A program made the translations under genes and the position numbers. A stretch of 64,000 nt of DNA from Akkermansia muciniphila (GTDB lineage: Bacteria > Verrucomicrobiota > Verrucomicrobiia > Limisphaerales > UBA9464). The notes below the pieces were generated by a model. That model saw nothing but the letters and a program-made list of their open reading frames with translations. It had not been told where the DNA came from and did no database searches. This document shows, piece by piece, positions 29,219 to 37,396 of this stretch (positions are counted from its first letter, which is position 1; every line of letters begins with the position of its first letter). The stretch is from contig CAMAUY010000012.1 of the NCBI GenBank assembly GCA_945861565.1, forward strand, positions 1-64,000, read 5' to 3'.

Positions 29219-30085
29219 TCAGGGATGTTTGGTCACGAATTCATCGCGCCGGAGGTATCGGCGGTTGTAGTCCCAGTCACCCGGCCGGCTCGAATTCGGT
29301 TCCTGGTACAAGTTGCCCGCGACCTGAGTCCGAAAAACCCGTCGGCCCTGGCCGGTCCGCAGTTTGCCCTCTACAAAAAACACCGGCCACTCAAAGGTCA
29401 GCTTCAAATCGTAGAGGTAATTTCCCATATTCCGAAGACGGCCGGCATCCGGTGAATCCAGAGGAAAAGCAGCATACGGGAGAAGTTCAACCGTCATCGC
29501 ATACTTAAAGGCGAAGTCGAGCGCTGCCTCGGAATTTGCGGAATGAGGATCCCGCGCCGGCTTCTCAATCGCGGAACCGGTGATGGCACGGACAATGGCG
29601 AGAACCTCGTTGGTCAGATTCCTACGCGAATCGCCGCTCGGATGTGGAAACACCTTCGGCTGACTCAGCAATCCGATAATGTTGGTCGCCGAAACCAGTC
29701 CCTGGTGGGCACTTCCTGGGCTGAGATCATCGAAAAATCTAGCCCGATTCTGCGGCGGACTAAATCCAACCAAAGTTTTCCAACGAGGACCCGCGAAGTG
29801 GGTGACATCATAGGAACCCGTTAACCTGTTCGAACTCGTGATCCGGATGATGTCGACGTAATCGACCAGATCACGGAGATCCACGCTGCCGTTCCGGATC
29901 GCCTCCAGCCAATACTGCGCATCGGCGTTGATGATCGTCTCTTCTCGGTTCCTTTTCTGAGCGTTCATACCCGTCGGCAGGACGCCGATAATCGCCACGA
30001 GGGCGAAACCAGCGACCGCAATGCACAGGGCGAGTTCGATCATCGTGAAGGCCGCGGACCGGCGAAGGAAAAGCGTGGTCTTCAT
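29219..30085 (-). CDS. Pseudopilin resembling Verru_Chthon cassette protein B (GspI-like)
   Basis: The 288-residue protein has the motif AA|FTMIELALCIAVAGFALVAI, with Ala instead of Gly before the cleavage site. The short helix leading into GVLPTGMNAQKRNREETI resembles minor pseudopilin GspI and the verrucomicrobial B family. Its start codon overlaps the stop of the D-like gene by 4 bp (30082-30085). The rest of the chain has no recognised domain. Confidence 0.74.
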   Translation of the reverse strand: MKTTLFLRRSAAFTMIELALCIAVAGFALVAIIGVLPTGMNAQKRNREETIINADAQYWLEAIRNGSVDLRDLVDYVDIIRITSSNRLTGSYDVTHFAGPRWKTLVGFSPPQNRARFFDDLSPGSAHQGLVSATNIIGLLSQPKVFPHPSGDSRRNLTNEVLAIVRAITGSAIEKPARDPHSANSEAALDFAFKYAMTVELLPYAAFPLDSPDAGRLRNMGNYLYDLKLTFEWPVFFVEGKLRTGQGRRVFRTQVAGNLYQEPNSSRPGDWDYNRRYLRRDEFVTKHP

Positions 30086-31071
30086 GGCGCAAATTCAGGT
30101 TTTATCAACCGGGCGCGGCCGGTGAGGTTTGAGATTCGGATGATGCTGTTGGTCCAGTTGCCCGTGGGCGTCTCAACCGAATCCGGGGGGACAGCGAGGT
30201 CGAATCGGCCATCGGCCAACCGCGGAACAAACACGCTACCCTCCGCGATCGCCAGGTAAACATCCGTCGGCGGCATGCCGCCCTTTCGGGTCGCCCGATT
30301 CATCGGTACCCCATAGGGTCCCAGGACAACCTGGCCGTTGGGACCAAATCCGATTGCCGGGAGGCCATATCCTTCGGAATCTTCATCGGAAATGAACTGC
30401 CTTTCGTAAAGGCGGTTCACGGGATGATCCACCAAAATCGGGAACGGAAGCCCCAGCCAATTGGTTTGAATGCCAAGGTAATTCGGATACTGCCTCAGCG
30501 GCCCTGGAAACTGCGGACCGCCAAAACGGTTGAATAAAAACTGGGGAAACAACATGCCATCGGGCAATGTCCTCCACTCGGTCAGAAATTTAAACCGCGC
30601 GCGACCCGGTTGGTCACCGACCCCGCTGCGGGAAATAAGGGTGTACCCCGTCAACTGGCTCAGCACCGCATTCGTGAAAGACCGGAGTACCACCTGTTTC
30701 AGCGGGTCATAGGGACCTGTGAGTGACGACAAGAATCCGGACTGACTCAAGACCTGATATTGCTGGAAGATCGTGGATCGACCGGAATTGGGCTGTCCAT
30801 TGGGCGGCACGAAAACCATCCAGACCGTCGTCCGATTCTTAATCGCGGACTGCCGGGCGAAACCGAGGTCGTCAAGGACTTGCCGCTGCGCTGCCGATCG
30901 GGCATTCGTCTTGCCCAGCCCCTTCAATGCCGGCCCGCTGATGACGGCCAAGGTTCCGATAACCGCGATGACGATCAGCATCTCGATCAGCGTGAATCCC
31001 CTCGCACGCCAGGAGACCGCTACGGGAGACCGGAGCTCGGGCGACGGCATTGGAGGGCGGTTAGAATTCAT
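30082..31071 (-). CDS. Pseudopilin resembling Verru_Chthon cassette protein D (GspH-like)
   Basis: About 329 residues. The frame is open to 31251, but ATG 31071 is preferred. It has a strong Shine-Dalgarno (AGGAAAGG, 5 nt spacing) and places the prepilin motif RG|FTLIEMLIVIAVIGTLAV 24 residues in. QRQVLDDLGFARQSAIKNRT after the helix is GspH-like. It follows the G-like gene by 31 bp and overlaps the B-like gene, so it belongs to the same transcript. The large soluble part is unassigned. Confidence 0.75.
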   Translation of the reverse strand: MNSNRPPMPSPELRSPVAVSWRARGFTLIEMLIVIAVIGTLAVISGPALKGLGKTNARSAAQRQVLDDLGFARQSAIKNRTTVWMVFVPPNGQPNSGRSTIFQQYQVLSQSGFLSSLTGPYDPLKQVVLRSFTNAVLSQLTGYTLISRSGVGDQPGRARFKFLTEWRTLPDGMLFPQFLFNRFGGPQFPGPLRQYPNYLGIQTNWLGLPFPILVDHPVNRLYERQFISDEDSEGYGLPAIGFGPNGQVVLGPYGVPMNRATRKGGMPPTDVYLAIAEGSVFVPRLADGRFDLAVPPDSVETPTGNWTNSIIRISNLTGRARLIKPEFAP

Positions 31072-31102
31072 GAAGACCTTTCCTGCGGCAGTCGCGTCGC
31101 GT

Positions 31103-31942
31103 CTACTTCCAGCTAAGAATGTTGTCAAAATTGGCCCCCGCCTTGTTGTCAGCCTTGGTGCCGCCGTCCGCCTTCCGGTCCGGACCAAACGACCAAACCA
31201 TGGCCGTGGCATTGGCCTCATAGGCGTCACTGAGAAAATTGTTGTTCGCATCGGTGGCCTTGACCAAGCCCGTCAAGCCCCGGATACCATTGGAGTCGGT
31301 CGGATCCTTCGAAATAACGTCTCGACGATAAAACCCATCACGACTCTTGTTGTCATAATTCAGATCCAACGTGACGATATAGGGGTTACCCCAGGGATCA
31401 CGGTAGACGCCGTCTTCACCCACGCCGGCTGGTGCCTGGGCCTTGACATCTTTGACGTTCAGGAAAACGGTGCGTTGTGGGTTTAGGGAGTGCTGGGGGC
31501 CATTCTCGGTCACGTCACCGTTTGCAAATCGTTCCTGATCGCGCAAGGTGGCAATGAGCTGCCGGTTGCTCTGTTCCGCATTGGAACCATTGTTGTTGAA
31601 AACCTGGGGGAGAGGGGGCGCGCTGGGGGAGGACAGTCCCATGACGAAGACTCGCGGAACCGTTTCGATTGTCCCAAATGTAAAATCAGGGCTGGCGCCA
31701 TTCACCGAGTTGCGGATCTTGGGGGATACCGGCATTCGGTTATAGGTAGCAAGGTATTGGTTGATGGCACCGACGAGATTGTTAATCTCCGTACGGGCGA
31801 TCGTGACCTTGGCCTTCTTTTGAGCATTGCTGACCGCAGGGAGCAGCATGCCAGCGAGGATCCCAATAATGGCGATCACTACGAGCAATTCGATCAGCGT
31901 GAAACCGCGGCGGGAGAGTCGAGTCAGGATCGGGAGATTCAT
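31103..31942 (-). CDS. GspG-like pseudopilin
   Basis: The 279-residue protein has the motif [25 protein letters not shown], followed by NAQKKAKVTIARTEINNLVGAI. Near the C-terminus DPWGNPYIVTLDLNYDNK matches the conserved DPWGNPY motif of GspG, the major pseudopilin of type II secretion. An internal region of about 100 residues between helix and motif is unusual for GspG, which is normally near 140 residues. It is the second gene of the pseudopilin train and the best candidate for a shaft subunit. Confidence 0.82.
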   Translation of the reverse strand: MNLPILTRLSRRGFTLIELLVVIAIIGILAGMLLPAVSNAQKKAKVTIARTEINNLVGAINQYLATYNRMPVSPKIRNSVNGASPDFTFGTIETVPRVFVMGLSSPSAPPLPQVFNNNGSNAEQSNRQLIATLRDQERFANGDVTENGPQHSLNPQRTVFLNVKDVKAQAPAGVGEDGVYRDPWGNPYIVTLDLNYDNKSRDGFYRRDVISKDPTDSNGIRGLTGLVKATDANNNFLSDAYEANATAMVWSFGPDRKADGGTKADNKAGANFDNILSWK

Positions 31943-32007
31943 AGAGTGGATTCGATGAAACTGATTTTGAGAAAGTATCTATTTAAGCGAGCGAAACCGC
32001 CGGACAG

Positions 32008-32826
32008 TCATTGCTTCCAATTGCCGATGATTATCTTCTGTTTGCCCCGCCAGAACTCAGCCCACAGATCATAGGATGCCGGGTTGTTGGTGGGATTGGA
32101 CGAAACATATCGCCATGGATTCAGGGGATTCCGGACGGGATCATAACCCACAATCGTGGGAAGACTGCTTAACGGGGAGCCGGCACGGTCTGCGGCCGGC
32201 CACGGCTGCGGAACGATCAGCAGCTCAATGTCTGGCTGACCCGGAACGTGGTTAAATAGATTCGCGTGCTGCGAGGGTTTGAAACTTTGGTTGAGAATTC
32301 GCTTCTTATCCGGCGATGAATTCGCAATCCCGGTGCGCCCAAAATAGGTCGAGAGCTGGAAGGAGTTCAGCTTTTGGGCTCCATCGATCGATTGAAAATA
32401 GCCCGCGGGATCAAACGGATTTATAACCAGCATTCCCGTCAACTCGTAGTAGAGAGGATTGAGCTCAGGACGCGCGTAGCCCGGCTGCAGGCCGGCGAGA
32501 CCATCTGGCGGAAAAAACCCATACCTCGCCTTGTATTCCTCAATGGCAGTAATCAGTTGCTGCAGTTCAGCCCGAATGCGCGATTCACGCATTTTGGCAC
32601 CCGCTGCCGGCGCAAGACCAACCAGGAGGGCGGCGAGCACCCCCATGATCGCAATCACCGCCAGCAGCTCGATCAACGTGAACGCGACCTCTAACGATCG
32701 CGGCGCAGGCGATCGCGGCGCAGGCAGCCGGCAACTGCGAGAGCGAGCCGACGAGGAAGAAGACGACGACGCGATCGGCGCAATTACCGCCACATCTCGA
32801 GCCTTGATCACGAAAGGTCCACGCAT
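32008..32826 (-). CDS. Pseudopilin, GspG-like, with a long Ser/Pro/Arg leader
   Basis: About 272 residues. The ATG at 32826 is chosen because GAGGA lies 6 nt upstream; an in-frame ATG two codons earlier has the GAGGA directly against it. The leader before the cleavage site is unusually long (about 50 residues), with a run of serines and SPAPRS repeats coded by a 15-bp tandem duplication. The motif is [22 protein letters not shown], Ala at -1. The segment ELQQLITAIEEYKARYGFFP and a C-terminal YDLWAEFW resemble GspG. It is first in the pseudopilin train, 43 bp after the antitoxin gene. Confidence 0.78.
   Translation of the reverse strand: MRGPFVIKARDVAVIAPIASSSSSSSARSRSCRLPAPRSPAPRSLEVAFTLIELLAVIAIMGVLAALLVGLAPAAGAKMRESRIRAELQQLITAIEEYKARYGFFPPDGLAGLQPGYARPELNPLYYELTGMLVINPFDPAGYFQSIDGAQKLNSFQLSTYFGRTGIANSSPDKKRILNQSFKPSQHANLFNHVPGQPDIELLIVPQPWPAADRAGSPLSSLPTIVGYDPVRNPLNPWRYVSSNPTNNPASYDLWAEFWRGKQKIIIGNWKQ
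32695..32724. repeat. 15-bp tandem duplication in a pseudopilin leader
   Basis: CGATCGCGGCGCAGG occurs twice in direct tandem, in frame, adding five residues to the leader peptide of the 32008-32826 pseudopilin. Confidence 0.85.
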
Positions 32827-32869
32827 TTTCATTCCTCGAAGCGGTTGGTGTCCGGAGCCTCGCCGGGGC

Positions 32870-33151
32870 TCATCGTTCACGCAATTCCTTTTCCATTCGC
32901 TCGCTTAACCACTGCTTGATCATGCTTTGATAATTAAGGTAGCGGGAACGAGCCATTCGTTTGATCCGCGCGAGCATCCGAGGATCCATGCGCAGGGTAA
33001 TCGTCACGGACTCCGACGACTCCGCCCCGACAACCGTCGCCGACTCCATTAAGCGGAGGTCCACCTGGTTCTCCGCCCAGTACGAGGCTTCTGCCTGTTC
33101 GCTGTCGAACAGGGGAACCTCTTCCCAATTGCTGATGGCCGTCGCAGTCAT
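32870..33151 (-). CDS. CopG-type antitoxin (partner of BrnT-like toxin)
   Basis: The 93-residue protein has an N-terminal segment (PLFDSEQAEASYWAENQ) that would wrap a toxin. Its C-terminal ribbon-helix-helix (VTITLRMDPRMLARIKRMARSRYLNYQSMIKQWL) is typical of the CopG antitoxin family found next to BrnT toxins. Such antitoxins neutralise the toxin and repress their own promoter. It starts 6 bp after the toxin stop, in the toxin-first order of brnTA. The palindrome at 33491-33506 is its likely operator. Confidence 0.82.
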   Translation of the reverse strand: MTATAISNWEEVPLFDSEQAEASYWAENQVDLRLMESATVVGAESSESVTITLRMDPRMLARIKRMARSRYLNYQSMIKQWLSERMEKELRER

Positions 33152-33157
33152 AGCTCG

Positions 33158-33451
33158 CTAGGAGGCAAAAGTCTTGTTCATCCGGCGTTGATAAAAAAAT
33201 TGCTCCTGATCCGTAAAAGGCCGGGACAGAATTACCCGCGCCAACCGCCCATTTGTCCGATAGACACTGAAATATCCCTGTCCCGACACCGACTTCCCCA
33301 AGTTAAAATACCGAGCCTGCACTCCGAACCGCGGCGAATCCGGCAGAAGCCGGACCGCAAACGGGTCTTCAAACGACTCTTCCACTTCCCGGACGGTCAA
33401 AAGACCTTCCAACTCGAACGGCGGATTGTCCCAATCAAACTCCACTGTCAA
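33158..33451 (-). CDS. BrnT-family toxin (predicted ribonuclease)
   Basis: The 97-residue protein has a BrnT-like layout: FDWDNPPFELEG at the start (the family has a WDxxK segment here), VEESFEDPFAV in the middle, then a strand pair ending ARVILSRPFTDQEQFFYQRR, matching the family's conserved Arg-Ile-Ile-Ser-Ala-Arg and Glu-Arg-Arg-x-Tyr positions. BrnT toxins are RelE-fold ribonucleases that block translation. The start is TTG at 33451 or GTG at 33445; neither has a strong ribosome site. Divergence from canonical BrnT at the N-terminus leaves some doubt about activity. Confidence 0.72.
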   Translation of the reverse strand: MTVEFDWDNPPFELEGLLTVREVEESFEDPFAVRLLPDSPRFGVQARYFNLGKSVSGQGYFSVYRTNGRLARVILSRPFTDQEQFFYQRRMNKTFAS

Positions 33452-33490
33452 CGACTCTAATTCTCAGGATCTGTAATGCAATCGCCAATT

Positions 33491-33506
33491 CATTGTAACT
33501 ACAATG
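33491..33506. promoter_or_regulatory. Palindromic operator candidate of the toxin-antitoxin pair
   Basis: CATTGTA-ac-TACAATG is a perfect 7-bp inverted repeat with a 2-bp centre. It directly abuts the predicted -10 box, 40 bp before the toxin start: the position expected for autorepression by the ribbon-helix-helix antitoxin. Confidence 0.6.
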
Positions 33507-33535
33507 TATTTACAAAAGAGTCATGGAATTGTCAA
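33507..33535 (-). promoter_or_regulatory. Predicted sigma70 promoter of the toxin-antitoxin pair
   Basis: On the minus strand TTGACA (33535-33530) is separated by 17 bp from TAAATA (33512-33507). The region is much more AT-rich than its surroundings. Transcription would start inside the palindrome 33491-33506 and run into the toxin gene, and possibly on into the pseudopilin train. Confidence 0.55.
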
Positions 33536-33680
33536 GAAATGTATCACTGGAACATTCAATATCGTATAAATTGTTGTCTGTATGATAGTTATGTAAAAGC
33601 TGATCGAACGATGGGGATTAAGGGTGTGAAAAATTCCGCACCGATCCTCTGCATCCCGCCCTAATTTCAACCCATTTCGT

Positions 33681-34862
33681 TCAGACCAAGCCTCGGCGCA
33701 GGAAATTCCCCGCGGGTAAGCGCCCGAGAATCCCAAACGGGAGATACGCCCCCAAGCCGCCCACCCGGAGGGGCCGCGGTTCCGATATTCGCGGCAACGA
33801 CACAATTCGCCTGACGAACTCAGAAAACGCACTGTCGTAGGCTCCCCCTGCATGTGGCAGCGCCAGTCGCGAGGACGCCTCCCGCAGGCATCCCCACCCG
33901 AATGCGTCCAATTTCTGAAGTTCGCGCAGAACCCTCGCAGCGGCGGGAAGACGTCCTGCCGGATACAACAGGTCAGGGCGCACCCCGGTTACATACCGAT
34001 CTCCGCTACTCCCGATCGACGGATAGACCGGCACCACGCCTCGACTCATCGCTTCCAACAACGCCAGGGGCAATCCTTCGTATTCACTGGCAAAGAAAAT
34101 CACGTCCCACGCGTCCAGGATTTTCCAGTATTCCAGACCGGATTTACGCCCATGAAAAACAATCTCCGGCCGCCCATCAAATTGCCGCTCCAACTGAATC
34201 CGGTCGGGACCGTCACCCAGTATTTCGAGCTGGAATTGGACATCGGCCGAGCGCAATTCGGCACAAAACTCGGGCAATTGATCGACTCGCTTTTGCTGAG
34301 TTATTACCCGACCACACACTCCGATGACGAGCGGCCGCCCCAGAGGCGTGCGGATGGGAATCGGCGACGGAGGGGGTGAGATTGGCAGCGGGAGAATCAC
34401 CCGGCGATCCGAGTCGATCCCGGGCAACTCGCGGTCGACAATCTCGTGGACCGCGGGACCCACGCAGAGTACACCATCCAAGCGGGTGGCCTGAGCTCTC
34501 ACCACGTGCTCAACGCCGGGCCAGTCGGAATGATGCAACCCCAAGCGACGCGAGGCACCGTCTAAATCCGCCAGGAAGCTGGCACCCCAACAGTTGTGAT
34601 AAACGGCCACCCGGCCGTCCGTTGCAGACTGCAACGCATGAAATCGCACGCGGCCCGAAGCCGGGGAGGTCTTCCACGTCCAACCGCCTCCCAGGACTCG
34701 ATCCTCGGGCGCCTTCGGCGGGTCAAATAACGCCACGACCCGCGACGGCAGATTCGCCAAAGCATCATGTTCAAGATGGCGACGCAGGAGCGCTTCAACG
34801 CCTCCCAGTTGCTGGAAGTGCGTGAAGACATGGGTAAGTGGAATGGATTTGAGGGCAGGCAT
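33681..34862 (-). CDS. Glycosyltransferase, GT4/GT-B family
   Basis: This is a 393-residue cytosolic GT-B enzyme. The N-terminal domain begins HVFTHFQQLGGVEALL, the usual glycine-rich acceptor-side loop. The C-terminal donor-binding domain shows VIGVCGRVITQQKRVDQL, LEILGDGPDRIQL and the EX7E-type segment FFASEYEGLPLALLEAMSRG. It transfers a sugar from a nucleotide donor, probably to a surface glycan; donor and acceptor are unknown. It stands alone, divergent from dprA. Confidence 0.86.
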   Translation of the reverse strand: MPALKSIPLTHVFTHFQQLGGVEALLRRHLEHDALANLPSRVVALFDPPKAPEDRVLGGGWTWKTSPASGRVRFHALQSATDGRVAVYHNCWGASFLADLDGASRRLGLHHSDWPGVEHVVRAQATRLDGVLCVGPAVHEIVDRELPGIDSDRRVILPLPISPPPSPIPIRTPLGRPLVIGVCGRVITQQKRVDQLPEFCAELRSADVQFQLEILGDGPDRIQLERQFDGRPEIVFHGRKSGLEYWKILDAWDVIFFASEYEGLPLALLEAMSRGVVPVYPSIGSSGDRYVTGVRPDLLYPAGRLPAAARVLRELQKLDAFGWGCLREASSRLALPHAGGAYDSAFSEFVRRIVSLPRISEPRPLRVGGLGAYLPFGILGRLPAGNFLRRGLV

Positions 34863-34997
34863 CAGACCGTGCGTGGAGCATCTATCGGTCTACGCCGGCG
34901 CTCGGCAACCGTTTTTCCGGTAGAAATTTTGAAATCGGACCTCGCGGCCCGTTCTTTGAGATCAGGAATAACCCTTGTTGTTGTCCCCGCTTTTTCC

Positions 34998-36101
34998 ATG
35001 AACGAACTCGAGGCGCTTGTCGCGCTGAACCTCATTGACCATGTCGGCCCAGTCCGCCTGCGCCAACTCCGAGCAGAATTGGGGTCCGCAGTTGCGATTC
35101 TCGCGGCCCGGCGGGGGACCCTGCACGCCGTCCCCGGAATCGGGGCTGAAACCGCGGAGGCCATCGGGAATTGGGAAAAAACCGTCGACCTTGCCGGAGA
35201 ACTGCAGCGGATTACCAACCACGGATGCCAGATTCTCATCGACACAGATCCCGAATATCCGGCCCTTTTGACTCAAATTTACGACCCGCCGAGCGTGTTG
35301 TATGTGAGGGGGCGCCTGACCCGCGAAGACCGAAATGCCATCGCCGTGGTGGGGTCGCGGCACACAACTCACTACGGCGTCGAGGTTGCCCGAAAACTTT
35401 CCTTCCAACTCGGCTACGCGGGAATCACCGTGGTCAGTGGAGGTGCGCGAGGAATCGATACCGCAGCGCATCTCGGCGCCCTCGCATCCAGTGGCAGAAC
35501 GATCGTCGTGCTGGGGACGGGCCTCAATTTTGTCTTTCCTCCCGAGAATGCCGCCCTGTTCGAGCGAATTGCAGAGAACGGGGCAGTCCTGACACAATTC
35601 CCCTTCAATCGGCCCGCCGACAAGCAAACGTTTCCCATCCGGAATCGGATCGTGGCGGGGCTCACACTCGGAACCGTGGTGGTCGAAGCAACGCCGACCA
35701 GCGGTTCCTTGATCACGGCAAATTTTGCTCTCGAGTATGGTCGTCAGGTCTTTGCGGTTCCCGGACGCATCGATTCGCCGCGAAGTCGGGGCTGCCATGA
35801 GTTGATCAAGAATGGAGCGAAACTGTGCGAAGGCATCGACGATATCCTGGGAGAATTCGAGTACCTGTTTGGCACCCAGGCCCGGGACACCCGCACACAG
35901 CCGCCGGGATCCCTCGCCCTTTCCGACCCCGAACGACAGATCTGGTCGGCCCTCGGCACCGATCCTCGATCAATCGATGATATCTTAAACACGACCGAAC
36001 TTCCGGCCAGTACGGTCAATGCCTGCCTGATCGGTATGGAGTTAAAGTGCGTGGTCCGGCAATTGCCAGGTCACGTTTTTATCAGGGGTGGTATCGCTTA
36101 G
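34998..36101 (+). CDS. dprA: DNA-processing protein DprA
   Basis: The 367-residue protein binds incoming single-stranded DNA and loads RecA during natural transformation. ATG 34998 begins the conserved N-terminal helix-hairpin-helix/SAM-like region (LEALVALNLIDHVGPVRL). The Rossmann-like core has AIAVVGSRHTTHYG, VVSGGARGIDTAAHLGAL and FPIRNRIVAGLT. The C-terminal winged helix (residues about 295-365, with IDDILNTTELPASTVNACL) is present. The frame extends upstream to 34767, but those codons overlap the divergent glycosyltransferase and show no homology. Confidence 0.95.
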   Translation: MNELEALVALNLIDHVGPVRLRQLRAELGSAVAILAARRGTLHAVPGIGAETAEAIGNWEKTVDLAGELQRITNHGCQILIDTDPEYPALLTQIYDPPSVLYVRGRLTREDRNAIAVVGSRHTTHYGVEVARKLSFQLGYAGITVVSGGARGIDTAAHLGALASSGRTIVVLGTGLNFVFPPENAALFERIAENGAVLTQFPFNRPADKQTFPIRNRIVAGLTLGTVVVEATPTSGSLITANFALEYGRQVFAVPGRIDSPRSRGCHELIKNGAKLCEGIDDILGEFEYLFGTQARDTRTQPPGSLALSDPERQIWSALGTDPRSIDDILNTTELPASTVNACLIGMELKCVVRQLPGHVFIRGGIA

Positions 36102-36485
36102 CACTCGGATCTCAAACAACGGGCGACAGTGAGACTGGGGGGCAACACCGAATCGCAACTCCCCGGGAGCAGTGGATTGGATCTGATTGGACGGGTCTGT
36201 TCGTTCCAAAGCATCTGGATTTTGAACCGCTCCTATCCCCCTCCGGCAAGGGTCTAATCACCCTTTCGACAAGAAAATCGGCCACTTTGGAGTCCCTCAT
36301 CCGGTCTCCACGGCTGGGCGCGTTCAACTCCGTCGTTCTCAAAAGAAACATCGTAACAGTTTATAAATAAATAGGTTACAATATTTAATTAGAATTCATT
36401 TATTGATTGAGTCATCATTACCAATGATTCTCCGTACCTAACTATTCTTTAATGATTGTCTTGTGAATGTGGACGTCGGTTGGCT
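36102..36485. other. Intergenic region, AT-rich in its second half
   Basis: No convincing gene was found in these 384 bp. Bases from about 36355 are strikingly AT-rich and carry two inverted repeats: AATAAAT/ATTTATT (arms 36366-36372 and 36398-36404) and ATCATT-acc-AATGAT (36414-36428). These probably form the control region of the DUF2238 gene that follows; TACAAT near 36376 could be a -10 box, but no good -35 matches it. Confidence 0.5.
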
Positions 36486-37259
36486 ATGCATCGGGTCCCA
36501 GAACAACCAGTAACGAACAAATACCCGACCCTTTTCCCCTCCACGATGCGAGATTCATGGCATACTCCGATTCTGGTTAGCTTGGTCATTCTGGTTCAAG
36601 TCTTATTGGGACTCACGCCGGAAACTGACCGGCTGACGTGGGAATTGGAGAATTTTCCCGTCTGGCTCGGACTGGTCTTGTTGTTCATTACCTACCGGCA
36701 TTTTCCGCTGACTGACCTCTGTCTGCGCCTGCTGGCAATGCATTCTCTGGTCATTTCGGTCGGTGGCTACTACTCCTACGGTAAGGTTCCCTTCGGGGAC
36801 GAGGTTGCGGGAACTCTTGGAATCGGGCGCAATGCTTACATTCTCCTGGGACAATTCATGCAGGGTTTCGTCCCCGCCATCTTCTTCCGGGAACTGATTC
36901 TCCGCACAAGTTTTGTCGGACATAGCCGGTGGCTTGGTTTCATGGTGCTTTGCGTCTGCGTTTCGTCCAGCGTTTTTCTGGATTTCGTTGGAATGCTGCT
37001 GGCCTTGATCCTCGGCAAAGCGGCGCAGAGTTTCGTCGGCCTGCGCGGTGGCGCCTGGGACACTGAGTGGGAGTTGCTGTTCGCGACCCTCGGGGCAATG
37101 GGATCGCTCTGCTTCCTAAGTCGCTCGCATGACCGCTCCCTCGAAGCTTTGCATGCGCGAGAGACGGTCTATGTCAGCCGCCGCCGGAGCGTCACCCGGA
37201 CGAAGCCCGTCGGCTCGGTCCTGCTATCTGTTCGAGAACGTGATAGTCGGGCAGGCTGA
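36486..37259 (+). CDS. DUF2238/YjdF-like inner-membrane protein
   Basis: About 257 residues with roughly five or six membrane helices. The sequence GRNAYILLGQFMQGFVPAIFFRELILRTS matches the signature of the E. coli YjdF family (DUF2238), where it reads N-x-YDRxGHFxQGFVPA. Here His is replaced by Gln, while the WDTEWELLFATLGA segment near the end is kept. The function of the family is unknown. Start is uncertain: ATG 36486 or ATG 36546, neither with a ribosome site; the first helix begins just after the second. The C-terminal 35 residues are basic. Confidence 0.75.
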   Translation: MHRVPEQPVTNKYPTLFPSTMRDSWHTPILVSLVILVQVLLGLTPETDRLTWELENFPVWLGLVLLFITYRHFPLTDLCLRLLAMHSLVISVGGYYSYGKVPFGDEVAGTLGIGRNAYILLGQFMQGFVPAIFFRELILRTSFVGHSRWLGFMVLCVCVSSSVFLDFVGMLLALILGKAAQSFVGLRGGAWDTEWELLFATLGAMGSLCFLSRSHDRSLEALHARETVYVSRRRSVTRTKPVGSVLLSVRERDSRAG

Positions 37260-37396
37260 CCTTACCGGAGCCCGGCGGCTCAACGGTTTCTTGGGCATCG
37301 GAGGGTACCCATTCCCGGGTTTCCCAAATATTTGTTTCCCAAACTTCCCTTTTTGGTGTTTACCCCTCGTCTTTCGCTTCGACGAATCGCTGTTCC

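Noticed and set aside
33476-33664. 62-residue ORF in the AT-rich region upstream of the toxin gene
   Set aside because: It covers the predicted promoter and operator, is rich in Cys/Tyr/Asn as expected for random AT-rich DNA, and has no ribosome site.
34962-35798. 278-residue ORF antisense to dprA
   Set aside because: It is a codon-bias shadow: dprA on the plus strand has full homology across the same bases, and the antisense product shows no domain.
36047-36370. 107-residue ORF after dprA
   Set aside because: Overlaps the dprA end, has odd composition and no homology I recognise; the minus-strand alternative 36112-36351 is equally unconvincing.
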